Below are positions 43,194 to 51,956 of a stretch of DNA of 64,000 nucleotides, piece by piece. Below the pieces are notes generated by a model. It made no database searches. It was given only the letters and a program-made list of their open reading frames with translations, and was not told where the DNA came from. Location of the stretch: positions 62,001-126,000 of the forward strand of contig JHVP01000011.1 in assembly GCA_000620205.1 (NCBI GenBank). The letters run 5' to 3'. Source of the stretch: Geodermatophilaceae bacterium URHA0031. Lineage in GTDB: Bacteria; Actinomycetota; Actinomycetes; Mycobacteriales; Geodermatophilaceae. Positions within the stretch are counted from its first letter, which is position 1; every line of letters starts with the position of its first letter. The translations under genes and the position numbers were made by a program.

Positions 43194-45077
43194 GTGAGCG
43201 GGCGCGCGCCCGGCGGGCTGGTCGTCGGCGTCGACATCGGCAACTCGACCACCGAGGCCTGCCTCGGCCTGGTGGACCCGGACGGGCAGGTCACCTACCT
43301 GGGCACGGCCCTGACCCGGACCACCGGCGTGAAGGGCACCCCGGACAACACCGACGGGGCGCTCACCGCGATCCGGGACGCCCTCGCCCGGGCCGGGCGG
43401 GACTCCGCCGAGGTCCGCACGGTGCTGCTCAACGAGGCGACCCCGGTGATCAGCGGGCTGGCGATGGAGACCATCACCGAGACGATCATCACCGAGTCCA
43501 CGATGATCGGGCACAACCCGACCACCCCCGGCGGGGAGGGGCTCGGCGTGGGCACCACCTGCTCGGTGGGCGACCTCGCCGAGCAGCCGCCGGGGCAGCC
43601 CGTGGTCTGCGTGGTGCCGCCGGGCTGGGACTTCGACGACACCGCCGCGGCCGTCAACGCCGCCGTCGCCGCCGGGGTCGACGTGGTGGCCGCCGTGCTC
43701 GCCGGGGACGACGCGGTGCTGGTCACCAACCGGCTGACCCGGCCGGTGCCCGTGGTGGACGAGGTCGCCGCCGTGGAGAAGGTGCCGCTGGGCATGCTCG
43801 CGGCGGTGGAGGTGGCGGGCCCGGGCCGCACCATCCGCACTCTGTCCAACTCCTACGGGCTGGCCACCGTCTTCGGGCTGGACCCGGCGCAGACCCGGCA
43901 GGTGTCCCCGGTGGCCCGCGCGCTGACCGGCAACCGCTCGGCGGTGGTGGTCCGCACGCCGTCCGGGGACGTCACCGACCGGCGCATCCCGGTGGGCGAG
44001 CTGGTGCTGCACGGCGCCGGCAAGACGCTGCGGGTGGACGTCGACGCCGGCGCCGAGGCGATCATGGACGCCGTCGGCCGGGCGCAGCCGCTGGAGGACG
44101 CGCGCGGCGAGCCCGGCACCCACGTCGGCGGCATGCTCGCCCAGGTGCGCGACACCATGGCCGACGTCATGGACTCCCCGGGGCTGCCCGCCGTCCCGGT
44201 CGCCGAGATCGCCATCCGCGACGTCCTGGCGGTCGACACCTTCGTGCCGGCCGAGGTGCGGGGCGGGCTGGCCGGGGAGGTCGCCCTGGAGAACGCCGTC
44301 GCGCTCGCCGCGATGGTGAGCACCAGCCGCAGCCGGATGCAGGTCGTCGCCGACCGGGTGTCCGAGGGGCTGGGCGCCGCGGCGGCCATCGGCGGCGTCG
44401 AGGGCGAGATGGCGGTCAGCGGGGCGCTGACCACGCCGGGGGTGGACCGGCCGGTCGCCGTGCTCGACCTGGGCGGTGGCTCCACCGACGCCGCGCTGCT
44501 CACCCGGGACGGCCGGGCCACCGCGGTGCACGTCGCCGGCGCCGGCGAGCTGGTCACGAAGCTGGTCCACTCCGAGCTGGCGCTGGGCGACCGCGAGGTC
44601 GCCGAGAGCGTCAAGCGCTGCCCGCTGGCGCAGGTGGAGAGCTTCTTCCACGTCCGGCACGAGGACGGCACCGTGCAGTTCTTCGAGACGCCGCTGCCGC
44701 CGGAGGTCTACGCGCGGGTGGTCGTGCTGACCCCGGAGGGGCCGGCGCCCGTGGGCACCCGGCACCGGCTGGACCACGTCCGGCGGGTGCGCCGCGAGGC
44801 GAAGCGGCGGGTGTTCGTGGTCAACGCCCTGCGGGCGCTCCGGCAGGTGGCACCCGGCGGCAACCTGCGGGAGCTGGACTTCGTGGTGCTGCTCGGCGGC
44901 TCGGCGCTGGACTTCGAGATCCCGGACATGATCGCCGACGCGCTGGCCCCGCACGGGATCGTCTGCGGCACCGGGAACGTCCTGGGCACGGAGGGCCCGC
45001 GCAACGCCGTCGCCACCGGTCTGGTCCGGGCCCACGCCGCCGCCGCGGTGCCCGCGGCCCGGGAGCCGGTGCCGTGA
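43194..45077 (+). CDS. Diol dehydratase reactivase, large (ATPase) subunit
   Basis: 627 residues from GTG 43194, 1 bp after the medium subunit stop. Actin/Hsp70-like nucleotide sites are seen in LVVGVDIGNSTTEACLGL at the N-terminus and AVLDLGGGSTDAALLTRD at about 420-440. The family phrase ETITETIITESTMIGHNP is also present. This DdrA/PduG-type factor uses ATP to eject damaged cobalamin from inactivated dehydratase. The stop overlaps the next gene (GTGA), so both reactivase subunits are made together. Confidence 0.95.
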   Translation: MSGRAPGGLVVGVDIGNSTTEACLGLVDPDGQVTYLGTALTRTTGVKGTPDNTDGALTAIRDALARAGRDSAEVRTVLLNEATPVISGLAMETITETIITESTMIGHNPTTPGGEGLGVGTTCSVGDLAEQPPGQPVVCVVPPGWDFDDTAAAVNAAVAAGVDVVAAVLAGDDAVLVTNRLTRPVPVVDEVAAVEKVPLGMLAAVEVAGPGRTIRTLSNSYGLATVFGLDPAQTRQVSPVARALTGNRSAVVVRTPSGDVTDRRIPVGELVLHGAGKTLRVDVDAGAEAIMDAVGRAQPLEDARGEPGTHVGGMLAQVRDTMADVMDSPGLPAVPVAEIAIRDVLAVDTFVPAEVRGGLAGEVALENAVALAAMVSTSRSRMQVVADRVSEGLGAAAAIGGVEGEMAVSGALTTPGVDRPVAVLDLGGGSTDAALLTRDGRATAVHVAGAGELVTKLVHSELALGDREVAESVKRCPLAQVESFFHVRHEDGTVQFFETPLPPEVYARVVVLTPEGPAPVGTRHRLDHVRRVRREAKRRVFVVNALRALRQVAPGGNLRELDFVVLLGGSALDFEIPDMIADALAPHGIVCGTGNVLGTEGPRNAVATGLVRAHAAAAVPAAREPVP

Positions 45078-45421
45078 CCGGTCCCGGCGAGCGGCCCGCG
45101 GTGCTGGTCCACCGGCAGCGCGGAGCGCCGCCGGAGGTGCTGCGCGAGGTGTGCGCGGGGGTGGAGGAGGAGGGTGTGCCGGCCGAGGTGGTGGACGCCC
45201 CGGACGGGCCGACCGCGACCGCGCTGGCCCACGCCGCGGCGCAGGCCTCGCGGCTGGAGGTCGGGCTCGGCGTGGACGCCGCCGGGGCGATCGCCGTCCA
45301 CCACGGCAAGCTGCCCGGGGACCGCCCGGTGGCGAGCGGGGACGCCGACGCGACCCCCTCCGACCGGCGGCGGATCGGCCGGACCGCCGCGCGGGTGGTG
45401 AAGAACCTCCCGCTGGACTGA
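45074..45421 (+). CDS. Diol dehydratase reactivase, small subunit
   Basis: 115 residues from GTG 45074, overlapping the large reactivase gene by 4 bp. RPAVLVHRQRGAPPEVLREVCAGVEEEGVPAEVV and EVGLGVDAAGAIAVHHGKLP match DdrB/PduH-type subunits, which share the fold of the dehydratase medium subunit and swap with it during reactivation. It ends the operon; the bpa gene converges on it 7 bp later. Confidence 0.9.
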   Translation: MTGPGERPAVLVHRQRGAPPEVLREVCAGVEEEGVPAEVVDAPDGPTATALAHAAAQASRLEVGLGVDAAGAIAVHHGKLPGDRPVASGDADATPSDRRRIGRTAARVVKNLPLD

Positions 45422-45428
45422 GCCGGGG

Positions 45429-45971
45429 TCAGAGGTACTGGCCGCCGTGCCTGGCGTCGGTCTGGCCTTGGTCCAGCGGACCGGCGGGCAGCGCGCGCCG
45501 GCGCATCTCCTCCAGCTGCGCCCGTGCGGCCATCTGCTGGGCGAACAGCGCCGTCTGGATGCCGTGGAAGACGCCCTCGAGCCAGCCGACCAGCTGCGCC
45601 TGGGCGATCCGCAGCTCGGCGTCGGACGGCGTCTCGTCCCCGTTGAACGGCAGCGTGATCCGCTCCAGCTCCTCCCGCAGCTCCGGCGCCAGCCCCTGCT
45701 CGAGCTCGCGGATCGAGGAGGCGTGGATGTCGCGCAGCCGGTTGCGGCTGGCGTCGTCCAGCGGCGCCGCCCGCACCTCCTCGAGCAGCTGCTTGATCAT
45801 CGTGCCGATCCGCATGACCTTGGCGGGCTGCTCGACCAGGTCGCCGATGCCGGTCTGCCCGCCGTCCGGACCGTCGCCCTGCGGCATCGCCATCGCGCCG
45901 ACCGGCTGGCCGTCGGGACCGACGACGAGGACCTGCTGCGGGTGCTGCTCACCGGGACGGGGTGCTGTCAT
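45429..45971 (-). CDS. bpa: Bacterial proteasome activator (PafE/Bpa)
   Basis: 180 residues. The central core, DLVEQPAKVMRIGTMIKQLLEEVRAAPLDDASRNRLRDIH, and AELRIAQAQLVGWLEGVFHGIQTALFAQQMAARAQLEEMR are nearly identical to the mycobacterial protein. The C-terminus ends GGQYL, the GQYL motif that docks into the 20S proteasome and opens its gate. It activates ATP-independent degradation of unfolded proteins. No proteasome core genes lie in the window. The ATG at 45971 has the weak -10 CAGGAT 6 nt upstream. Confidence 0.96.
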   Translation of the reverse strand: MTAPRPGEQHPQQVLVVGPDGQPVGAMAMPQGDGPDGGQTGIGDLVEQPAKVMRIGTMIKQLLEEVRAAPLDDASRNRLRDIHASSIRELEQGLAPELREELERITLPFNGDETPSDAELRIAQAQLVGWLEGVFHGIQTALFAQQMAARAQLEEMRRRALPAGPLDQGQTDARHGGQYL

Positions 45972-46057
45972 GCCCCCATCCTGCCCCGGCCCGCCCGGGG
46001 TGCGGCGGCCTGCCCGGCCGCGCCGCTCGCCTCGGCGGGCGACCCAGGCGCACTGGC

Positions 46058-46063
46058 TACGCT
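46058..46063 (+). promoter_or_regulatory. -10 box for a leaderless transcript
   Basis: TACGCT, 6 nt before ATG 46070 of the desulfurase-like gene. No Shine-Dalgarno sequence lies between. Confidence 0.6.
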
Positions 46064-46069
46064 CCGGCC

Positions 46070-47287
46070 ATGTCGTCGGGGGCGGGGCAGCTGGACGTGG
46101 CTCGCGTCCGAGGCCTGTTCCCCGGGCTGTCCGACGGGCTGGTGCACACCGACGGCCCGGGCGGCGCGCTGGTGCCGGAGTCCGTGGTCCGCGCGGTGTC
46201 GCAGGCCATGCGGGTGCCGATCGCCGACCGCGGCGGGGTGTTCGCCTCCTCCGCCCGCGCCGAGCAGCTGGTCTCCGGTGCGCGCTCCGCCGTCGCCGAC
46301 CTGGTGGGCGCCGTGCCGGCCGGCGTCGTCCTCGGCCCCAACATGACCTCGCTGACCTACTCGGTGGCCCGCGCGCTGGGCAAGCACTGGCGGCGCGGCG
46401 ACGAGCTGGTGGTGAGCCGGCTGGACCACGACGCCAACATCCGGCCCTGGCTGCAGATCGCCGACGAGATCGGCATGGTCGTCCGGTGGGCCGAGGTCGA
46501 CATCGAGACGGGGGAGCTGCCGGACTGGCAGTACGACGAGCTGCTCACCGACCGCACCCGGCTGGTGGCGGTGACCGCGGCCAGCAACGCGATCGGCACC
46601 TGCCCCGACGTCACCGCGATCGGCCTGCGCGCGCACCGGGCCGGCGCCCTGGTCTACGTCGACGCCGCGCACGCCGCCCCGCACATGCCGCTGGACATCA
46701 CCCAGCTGGAGGCCGACTTCGTGGCGCTGTCGGCCTACAAGTGGGGCGGCCCGCACGTCGGTGCGGTCGTCGCCCACCCCGGGCTGCTCGGCGAGCTCCG
46801 ACCGGACAAGCTGGTGCCCGCGCCCGACCGGGTGCCCGACCGGTTCGAGCAGGGCTCGCCGCCGTACGAGCTGTACGCCGGCGTCGCCGCCTCGGTCGAC
46901 CACCTCGCGGCGCTGTGCCCGGAGGCCCCGGGCACCCGCCGGGAGCGGCTGGCGGTCTCGCTGTCCGCCGTCGGCCGTTACGAGGACGCGCTGTTCGACC
47001 GGCTGGACCGGGCGCTGCGCTCGATGGCCCACGTGCAGGTGCTCGGCTCACCGCAGTACCGCACCCCGACCCTGTCGTTCACCCTGCCGCGGATGCGCCC
47101 GCGGCAGGTCGCCCGGGAGTTGGCCCGCCGCGGGGTCTGCGCCTGGGACGGCGACTTCTACTCCCGGGAGCTGTTCGACGCGATCGGCGCGAACGAGGAC
47201 GGCGGCGCCATCCGGCTCGGGCTGATGCACTACAACACGGTCGACGAGGTCGACCACGTCATCGACAGCGTCGCCGCCCTGCGCTGA
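46070..47287 (+). CDS. Cysteine desulfurase-like PLP enzyme (class V aminotransferase)
   Basis: 405 residues from ATG 46070. The fold type I PLP site is seen in SRLDHDANIRPWLQIA, VTAASNAIGTCPDVTAI, VYVDAAHAAPHMPLDI and the lysine loop VALSAYKWGGPHVGAVV. It matches the mycobacterial Rv3778c-type proteins, annotated as possible aminotransferase or desulfurase; the substrate is unproven. It is divergent from bpa and convergent with a quinone oxidoreductase, as in mycobacteria. Confidence 0.9.
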   Translation: MSSGAGQLDVARVRGLFPGLSDGLVHTDGPGGALVPESVVRAVSQAMRVPIADRGGVFASSARAEQLVSGARSAVADLVGAVPAGVVLGPNMTSLTYSVARALGKHWRRGDELVVSRLDHDANIRPWLQIADEIGMVVRWAEVDIETGELPDWQYDELLTDRTRLVAVTAASNAIGTCPDVTAIGLRAHRAGALVYVDAAHAAPHMPLDITQLEADFVALSAYKWGGPHVGAVVAHPGLLGELRPDKLVPAPDRVPDRFEQGSPPYELYAGVAASVDHLAALCPEAPGTRRERLAVSLSAVGRYEDALFDRLDRALRSMAHVQVLGSPQYRTPTLSFTLPRMRPRQVARELARRGVCAWDGDFYSRELFDAIGANEDGGAIRLGLMHYNTVDEVDHVIDSVAALR

Positions 47288-47332
47288 GTGGAGTGCCAGC
47301 GCATCACTTTCCGAGCGCTGGCACTCCACTCA
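47285..47332. repeat. Palindromic repeat family A, copy 2, containing both stop codons
   Basis: A perfect 18-bp inverted repeat (47285-47302 and 47315-47332; left arm TGAGTGGAGTGCCAGCGC) with a 12-nt loop, ATCACTTTCCGA. Its outer three bases on each side are the stop codons of the two convergent genes. The loop differs from that of copy 3 (reverse orientation) at two positions. Confidence 0.9.
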
Positions 47333-48319
47333 CTCGTTGACGAGCAGGACCTTGCCGATGTGGTCGCTGGCCTCGACCAGGGCGTGGGCGTCGGCGGCGC
47401 GGGACATCGGCAGCCGCCGGTCGACGACCGGGCGGACGACGCCGCGCTCGACGTCGGGCCAGACGTCGTGCCGCACCGCGGCGACGATCTCCGCCTTGCC
47501 GCCGGGGCCGGTCGGCGGGCGGGAGCGCAGCGTCGTCGCGGCCACCGACGCCCGCTTGCGCATCAGCGTGCCGAGGTCGAGCTCGGCCTTCGTGCCGCCC
47601 TGCATGCCGATGCCCACCAGCCGGCCGCCGGTGGCCAGCACGTCGACGTTCCGGGCCAGGTACGCAGCACCCATGATGTCCAGGACGACGTCGGCCCCGT
47701 GCCCGTCGGTGGCGTCCCGCACCACCTGCACGAAGTCCTCGTCCCGGTAGTTCACGGTGATCTCGGCGCCCAGCTCGCGGCAGAAGGCGAGCTTCGCGGC
47801 GCTGCCGGCGGTGGTGGCCACCCGCGCGCCGGCCCGCACGGCCAGCTGGACGGCCATCGTGCCGATCCCGCTGCCACCGCCGTGGACCAGGAAGACCTCC
47901 CCGGCGCGCAGCCCGGCGAGCATGAAGACGTTGGACCACACGGTGCACACGACCTCGGGCAGTGCGGCCGCGGTGGCCAGCTCGACGCCGGCCGGGCGGG
48001 GGAGCAGCTGCCCGACCGGGACGGCGACCCGCTCGGCGTACCCGCCGCCGGCCAGCAGCGCGCACACCTCGTCCCCGACCGACCAGCCGGTGACGCCCTC
48101 GCCGACCTCGCTGACGACGCCGCTGCACTCCAGGCCCAGCACCTCCGAGGCGCCCGGCGGCGGTGGGTAGCGCCCCTGCCGCTGCAGCAGGTCGGCCCGG
48201 TTCACCGCGGCGGCGACCACGTCCACGAGCACCTCGCCCGGACCGCACACCGGGTCGGGGACCTCGCCCCAGCCGAGGACCTCCGGGCCGCCGGGCCCGC
48301 TCATCGTCACTGCACGCAT
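47330..48319 (-). CDS. NAD(P)H-quinone oxidoreductase-like protein (MDR family)
   Basis: 329 residues. A zinc-free MDR enzyme of the PIG3/TP53I3-like quinone oxidoreductase group: VVAAAVNRADLLQRQGRYPPPPG near the N-terminus, and the NADPH site EVFLVHGGGSGIGTMAVQLAV. It corresponds in position to mycobacterial Rv3777. ATG 48319 follows TAGGGT with a 6-nt gap (minus strand), so it is probably leaderless. The substrate in vivo is unknown. Confidence 0.92.
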   Translation of the reverse strand: MRAVTMSGPGGPEVLGWGEVPDPVCGPGEVLVDVVAAAVNRADLLQRQGRYPPPPGASEVLGLECSGVVSEVGEGVTGWSVGDEVCALLAGGGYAERVAVPVGQLLPRPAGVELATAAALPEVVCTVWSNVFMLAGLRAGEVFLVHGGGSGIGTMAVQLAVRAGARVATTAGSAAKLAFCRELGAEITVNYRDEDFVQVVRDATDGHGADVVLDIMGAAYLARNVDVLATGGRLVGIGMQGGTKAELDLGTLMRKRASVAATTLRSRPPTGPGGKAEIVAAVRHDVWPDVERGVVRPVVDRRLPMSRAADAHALVEASDHIGKVLLVNE

Positions 48320-48448
48320 GTCCCGACCCTAGAAGGACCGGACGGCGCGACGAGGGGGGTGGTCCGGCCGGGGTGCCGGTGCCACGCTGGACCGGTCCGC
48401 CGGCACCAGCCGCGGCCCCGCGGTACGGCGGGCCGTCGGAGGTCCCCC

Positions 48449-49288
48449 ATGTCCGCTGACCCGGTTCCTGCCTGGACGCCGCAACCGCCCCCCGCCCGCT
48501 GGGGGCCCGGGCGGGTGGTGGCCCTCGTGCTGGGGCTGCTGCTCCTGGTCCCGGCGCTGGGCCTGCTGGCCGGCGGCGGGGTGCTGCTGTGGGCCGACCA
48601 GTCGCAGCGGACCGGCGACGGCTTCCTGCTGTCCCCGACGGGCCGGGTGTCCACCGTCGGGTACGCCCTGACCAGCGACCGGATCGACCTCGGCACGGAG
48701 GCGGACTGGGTGCCCGTCTCCTCCGCGCTCGGGACGACGATGGTGCGGGCCACCGGCAGCGGGCAGGACCTCTTCATCGGCATCGGCCCCAGCGACCAGG
48801 TGGCCTCCTACCTGGGCGACGTCCAGCGGGCGGTCCTCGACGACCTGGGCAACGACGGTGCGGTGATCGACCGGGAGGTGGCCGGTGGGGCGCCCGCGGG
48901 GCCGCCCGGTCAGCAGACCTTCTGGACCGAGCAGACCAGCGGACCCGGGCGGCAGCAGCTGACCTGGGAGCCGGCGGGCGGGGACTGGACGGCCGTGGTG
49001 ATGAACGCCGACGGCTCGGCCGGGGTCTCCGCGCAGCTGCGGGTGGGTGCCGAGCTGCCCGCGCTGACCGGGATCGCCTGGGGCGTGCTGATCGGCGGCA
49101 TCGTGCTCACCCTGATCGCCGTCACCATCCTGCTGCTGGCGATCCGCCGGCCGAAGGCGCGCGGGCAGCTCCCCCCGACGGGGCCGCCGGCCACGGCCGG
49201 TCCGCCGCCCGCCTGGCAGCCGCCCGCACCCCGCAGCGACCCCAGCGGCGACCCGGCCCGGGACACCTCCCGGGGCCAGGTGACCTGA
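48449..49288 (+). CDS. Two-TM membrane protein with extracytoplasmic domain, unknown function
   Basis: 279 residues from ATG 48449 with GGAGG 7 nt upstream. TM1 (VVALVLGLLLLVPALGLLAG, about 24-43), an external domain of about 150 residues, and TM2 (IAWGVLIGGIVLTLIAVTIL, about 210-230), then a Pro-rich cytoplasmic tail. The external part has phrases such as LFIGIGPSDQVASYLGDVQ and FWTEQTSGPGRQQLTWEPAGGDW, recognisable from a recurrent actinobacterial family, but without assigned function. Confidence 0.85.
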   Translation: MSADPVPAWTPQPPPARWGPGRVVALVLGLLLLVPALGLLAGGGVLLWADQSQRTGDGFLLSPTGRVSTVGYALTSDRIDLGTEADWVPVSSALGTTMVRATGSGQDLFIGIGPSDQVASYLGDVQRAVLDDLGNDGAVIDREVAGGAPAGPPGQQTFWTEQTSGPGRQQLTWEPAGGDWTAVVMNADGSAGVSAQLRVGAELPALTGIAWGVLIGGIVLTLIAVTILLLAIRRPKARGQLPPTGPPATAGPPPAWQPPAPRSDPSGDPARDTSRGQVT

Positions 49289-49300
49289 CCGGGGCCCGGG

Positions 49301-50266
49301 TCAGCCGAGGCCGGCCCGCTGCTCGGCGACGAGTTCGGCGAGCGCCTGCGGGGCGCTGCGGCACAGCCGCGGGAAGCTCAGGTACCCGTGCGGCATCCCG
49401 GCGTACTCGGTCAGCCGCACCGGGACGCCGGCCGCCCGCAGCGCGTCGGCGTACCGCACGCCGTCGTCCCGGATCGGGTCGTGCTCGGCCACCTGCACGA
49501 GCGCCGGTGGCAGGCCGGAGTGGTCGGTGGCGTGCAGCGGGGACGCGTAGGGCTGCCGCGGGTCCTGACCGCCGAGGTAGTGGTCGCGGAAGGCCACCAC
49601 GTCGTCCTGCGTGAGGATCGGCGCGTGCGCGTTCTGCTCGATCGACGGGCTGCCCAGGGTGAGGTCCGTCGCCGGGTAGAGCAGGCCCTGGAAGCGGATC
49701 GCAGGTCCGGACCGGTCGCGGCTCATCAGGCTGACCACCGCCGCCAGGTTGCCGCCGGCGCTGTCGCCCATGACCGCTAACCGGGTGGGGTCGGCGCCCA
49801 GCGCAGCGGCCCGGTCGACGAGGTCGACCAGCGCCGCGTAGCAGTCCTCGGCGGCCGCCGGCCAGCGGTGGTCGGGCGCCAGCCGGTAGTCGACCGACAC
49901 CACGACCGCCGGCATGGCGACGGCGACGTTGCTGCACAGCCAGTCCGCCGCGTCGAGCGAACCGACCGTCCACCCCCCGCCGTGGAAGTCGACCACCAGC
50001 GGCAACGGGTCCGTGCCCGCGCGGTGCGGCCGGTAGACCCGCACCGGGACCTGGCCCTCCGCGCCGGCTGCCGTCTCGTCGGCCAGTTCCACGCCGCGGG
50101 CGACCGCGCCGAAGAGCAGGTCGGTCACGGGGTTGTGGCCGACCCGCTGCTGCTTGACGCGAGCGAGCTGGGCGTCGTCCATCCGGGCGACGGAGAACCG
50201 GCCGAAGGCCCGGCCGGCCAGCCGGACCCGCAGGTCGAGCGGGGTGCCCGCCGCGGCCTCAGGCAC
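49301..50266 (-). CDS. Alpha/beta hydrolase of the hormone-sensitive lipase (esterase) family
   Basis: 321 residues from GTG 50266, overlapping the upstream acyl-CoA ligase by 8 bp. The HSL signature HGGG is in VVDFHGGGWTVGSLD, the nucleophile in VMGDSAGGNLAAV, the acid in VAEHDPIRDDG and the histidine in GMPHGYLSFP. It should hydrolyse short acyl esters; the natural substrate is unknown. The overlap places it in an operon with the ligase. Confidence 0.9.
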   Translation of the reverse strand: MPEAAAGTPLDLRVRLAGRAFGRFSVARMDDAQLARVKQQRVGHNPVTDLLFGAVARGVELADETAAGAEGQVPVRVYRPHRAGTDPLPLVVDFHGGGWTVGSLDAADWLCSNVAVAMPAVVVSVDYRLAPDHRWPAAAEDCYAALVDLVDRAAALGADPTRLAVMGDSAGGNLAAVVSLMSRDRSGPAIRFQGLLYPATDLTLGSPSIEQNAHAPILTQDDVVAFRDHYLGGQDPRQPYASPLHATDHSGLPPALVQVAEHDPIRDDGVRYADALRAAGVPVRLTEYAGMPHGYLSFPRLCRSAPQALAELVAEQRAGLG

Positions 50267-51854
50267 GGTTCTTGAGGTCCTTGCGCAGGATCTTGCCGGC
50301 CGCGGACTTGGGCACCTGCTCGATGAACTCGACCAGCCGGATCTTCTTGTGCGGGGCCAGGCGCTGCGCGGCGTACGCCTGGACGGCCTCGGCGGTGATC
50401 TCCGAGCCCGGGGTGCGGACGACGAAGGCCTTGGGCAGCTCCTCACCGCTGTCGGCGTCCTGGACCCCGATGACGGCGGCGTCGGCGATCTCCGGGTTGC
50501 TCAGCAGCACGGCCTCCAGCTCGGCCGGGGCGACCTGGTAGCCCTTGTACTTGATCAGCTCTTTGACCCGGTCGACGACGGTGTAGCGACCCTCGTCGTC
50601 GACGATCGCGACGTCGCCGGTGTGCAGCCAGCCCTCTCCGTCGAGGGTGTCGGCCGTGGCCTGGGCGTTGTTGAGGTAGCCCTTCATCACCTGCGGCCCG
50701 CGTACCCACAGCTCGCCGCGCTCGCCCGGGGCGGCGTCCTCGCCGGTGGCCGGGTCGATCAGCCGGCACTCGGTGTTGGGCAGCGCGTAGCCGACCGTGC
50801 CCTTGGGGGTGGGGCCGGCGCCCTCGGGCTCGTGGCCGACCTCGGGGGTGGTGTGCGAGACCGGCGACAGCTCGGTCATGCCGTAGCCCTGGGCGACGGT
50901 GACCCCCTCGGCCCCGCCCTTGCGGAGCCGGTCCTCGGCGAGCTGGGCCAGGTCGGCGTCCAGCGGTGCCGCGCCGGAGGTGATGGAGCGCAGCGAGGAG
51001 AGGTCGAAGGAGTCGACCAGCGGGTGCTTGGCCAACGCCAGCACGATCGGCGGGGCGACGAAGGCCCGGGTGATCCGGTGGTCCTGGATGACCCGGAGGA
51101 ACTGCTCGAGGTCGAACCGGGGGAGGGTGACCACGGCGCCGCCCCACTGCAGGCCCTGGTTCATCAGCACGGTCAGCCCGTAGATGTGGAAGAACGGCAG
51201 GACGGCGATGATCCGCTCGTCGTCCTGCACGGTGAGCAGCGGCCGGGACTGGCTCACGTTGGCCACCAGGTTGCGGTGGGTGAGCATCACGCCCTTGGGC
51301 AGCCCGGTGGTGCCGCTGGAGTAGGGGAGCGTGATGAGGTCCTCGGCCGGGTCGATGTCGACCTGGACGGCGGGGGCGTCGGTGCTGAGCAGGTCGCGCA
51401 GCGAGGCGTGCCCCTCGGCGCCGTCCATCACGATCACCTCCTCGACCGGCGAGCTCTGCACCGCGGCCAGCGCCCGGTCGAGGAACGGCGAGACGGTGAC
51501 CAGGACCTTCGCCCCGGAGTCCTTCAGCTGGAAGGCGATCTCCTCGGGCGTGTACAACGCGTTGACCGGGCTGATCACGGCGCCGGCGGAGGCGATCCCG
51601 TGGAAGACGACGGGGTACCAGATGGTGTTCGGGCTGAAGACGGCGACGACGTCGCCCTTGCCGATGCCCCGGGCGGCCAGTGCCGCGGCCACCCGCTCGA
51701 CGTGGGCGGCCAGCTCGCCGTGCGTGAGGGTCTCGCCGGAGAGGCCGTCGACCAGCGCGGGGCGGTCGGCGCGCTCGGCGGCACCGGCCAGCACGAACTG
51801 CGGGACGGAGACCTCCGGGATCTCGACATCGGGAAAGCGGCTGGCCAACGCCAC
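50259..51854 (-). CDS. 4-coumarate-CoA ligase-like acyl-CoA synthetase
   Basis: 531 residues with AGGAGG 6 nt before GTG 51854. ANL-superfamily motifs are complete: LPYSSGTTGLPKGVMLTHRN (P-loop), QGYGMTELSP, WLHTGDVAIVDDEGRYTVVDRVKELIKYKGYQV and the C-terminal lysine in PKSAAGKILRKDL. It activates a carboxylic acid as acyl-AMP and then acyl-CoA. The 4CL-like type suggests aromatic or medium-chain acids; the true substrate is not known. Confidence 0.95.
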   Translation of the reverse strand: MALASRFPDVEIPEVSVPQFVLAGAAERADRPALVDGLSGETLTHGELAAHVERVAAALAARGIGKGDVVAVFSPNTIWYPVVFHGIASAGAVISPVNALYTPEEIAFQLKDSGAKVLVTVSPFLDRALAAVQSSPVEEVIVMDGAEGHASLRDLLSTDAPAVQVDIDPAEDLITLPYSSGTTGLPKGVMLTHRNLVANVSQSRPLLTVQDDERIIAVLPFFHIYGLTVLMNQGLQWGGAVVTLPRFDLEQFLRVIQDHRITRAFVAPPIVLALAKHPLVDSFDLSSLRSITSGAAPLDADLAQLAEDRLRKGGAEGVTVAQGYGMTELSPVSHTTPEVGHEPEGAGPTPKGTVGYALPNTECRLIDPATGEDAAPGERGELWVRGPQVMKGYLNNAQATADTLDGEGWLHTGDVAIVDDEGRYTVVDRVKELIKYKGYQVAPAELEAVLLSNPEIADAAVIGVQDADSGEELPKAFVVRTPGSEITAEAVQAYAAQRLAPHKKIRLVEFIEQVPKSAAGKILRKDLKNRA

Positions 51855-51956
51855 GGGTTCCTCCTCGACTCAGGTGCGGTGACGCCAGTCTCACACCCGG
51901 CGTGTCGCCCGCCACACCCGGGTTACCGGCGAGTAGGTCCGATTCCCGGACCCGGG

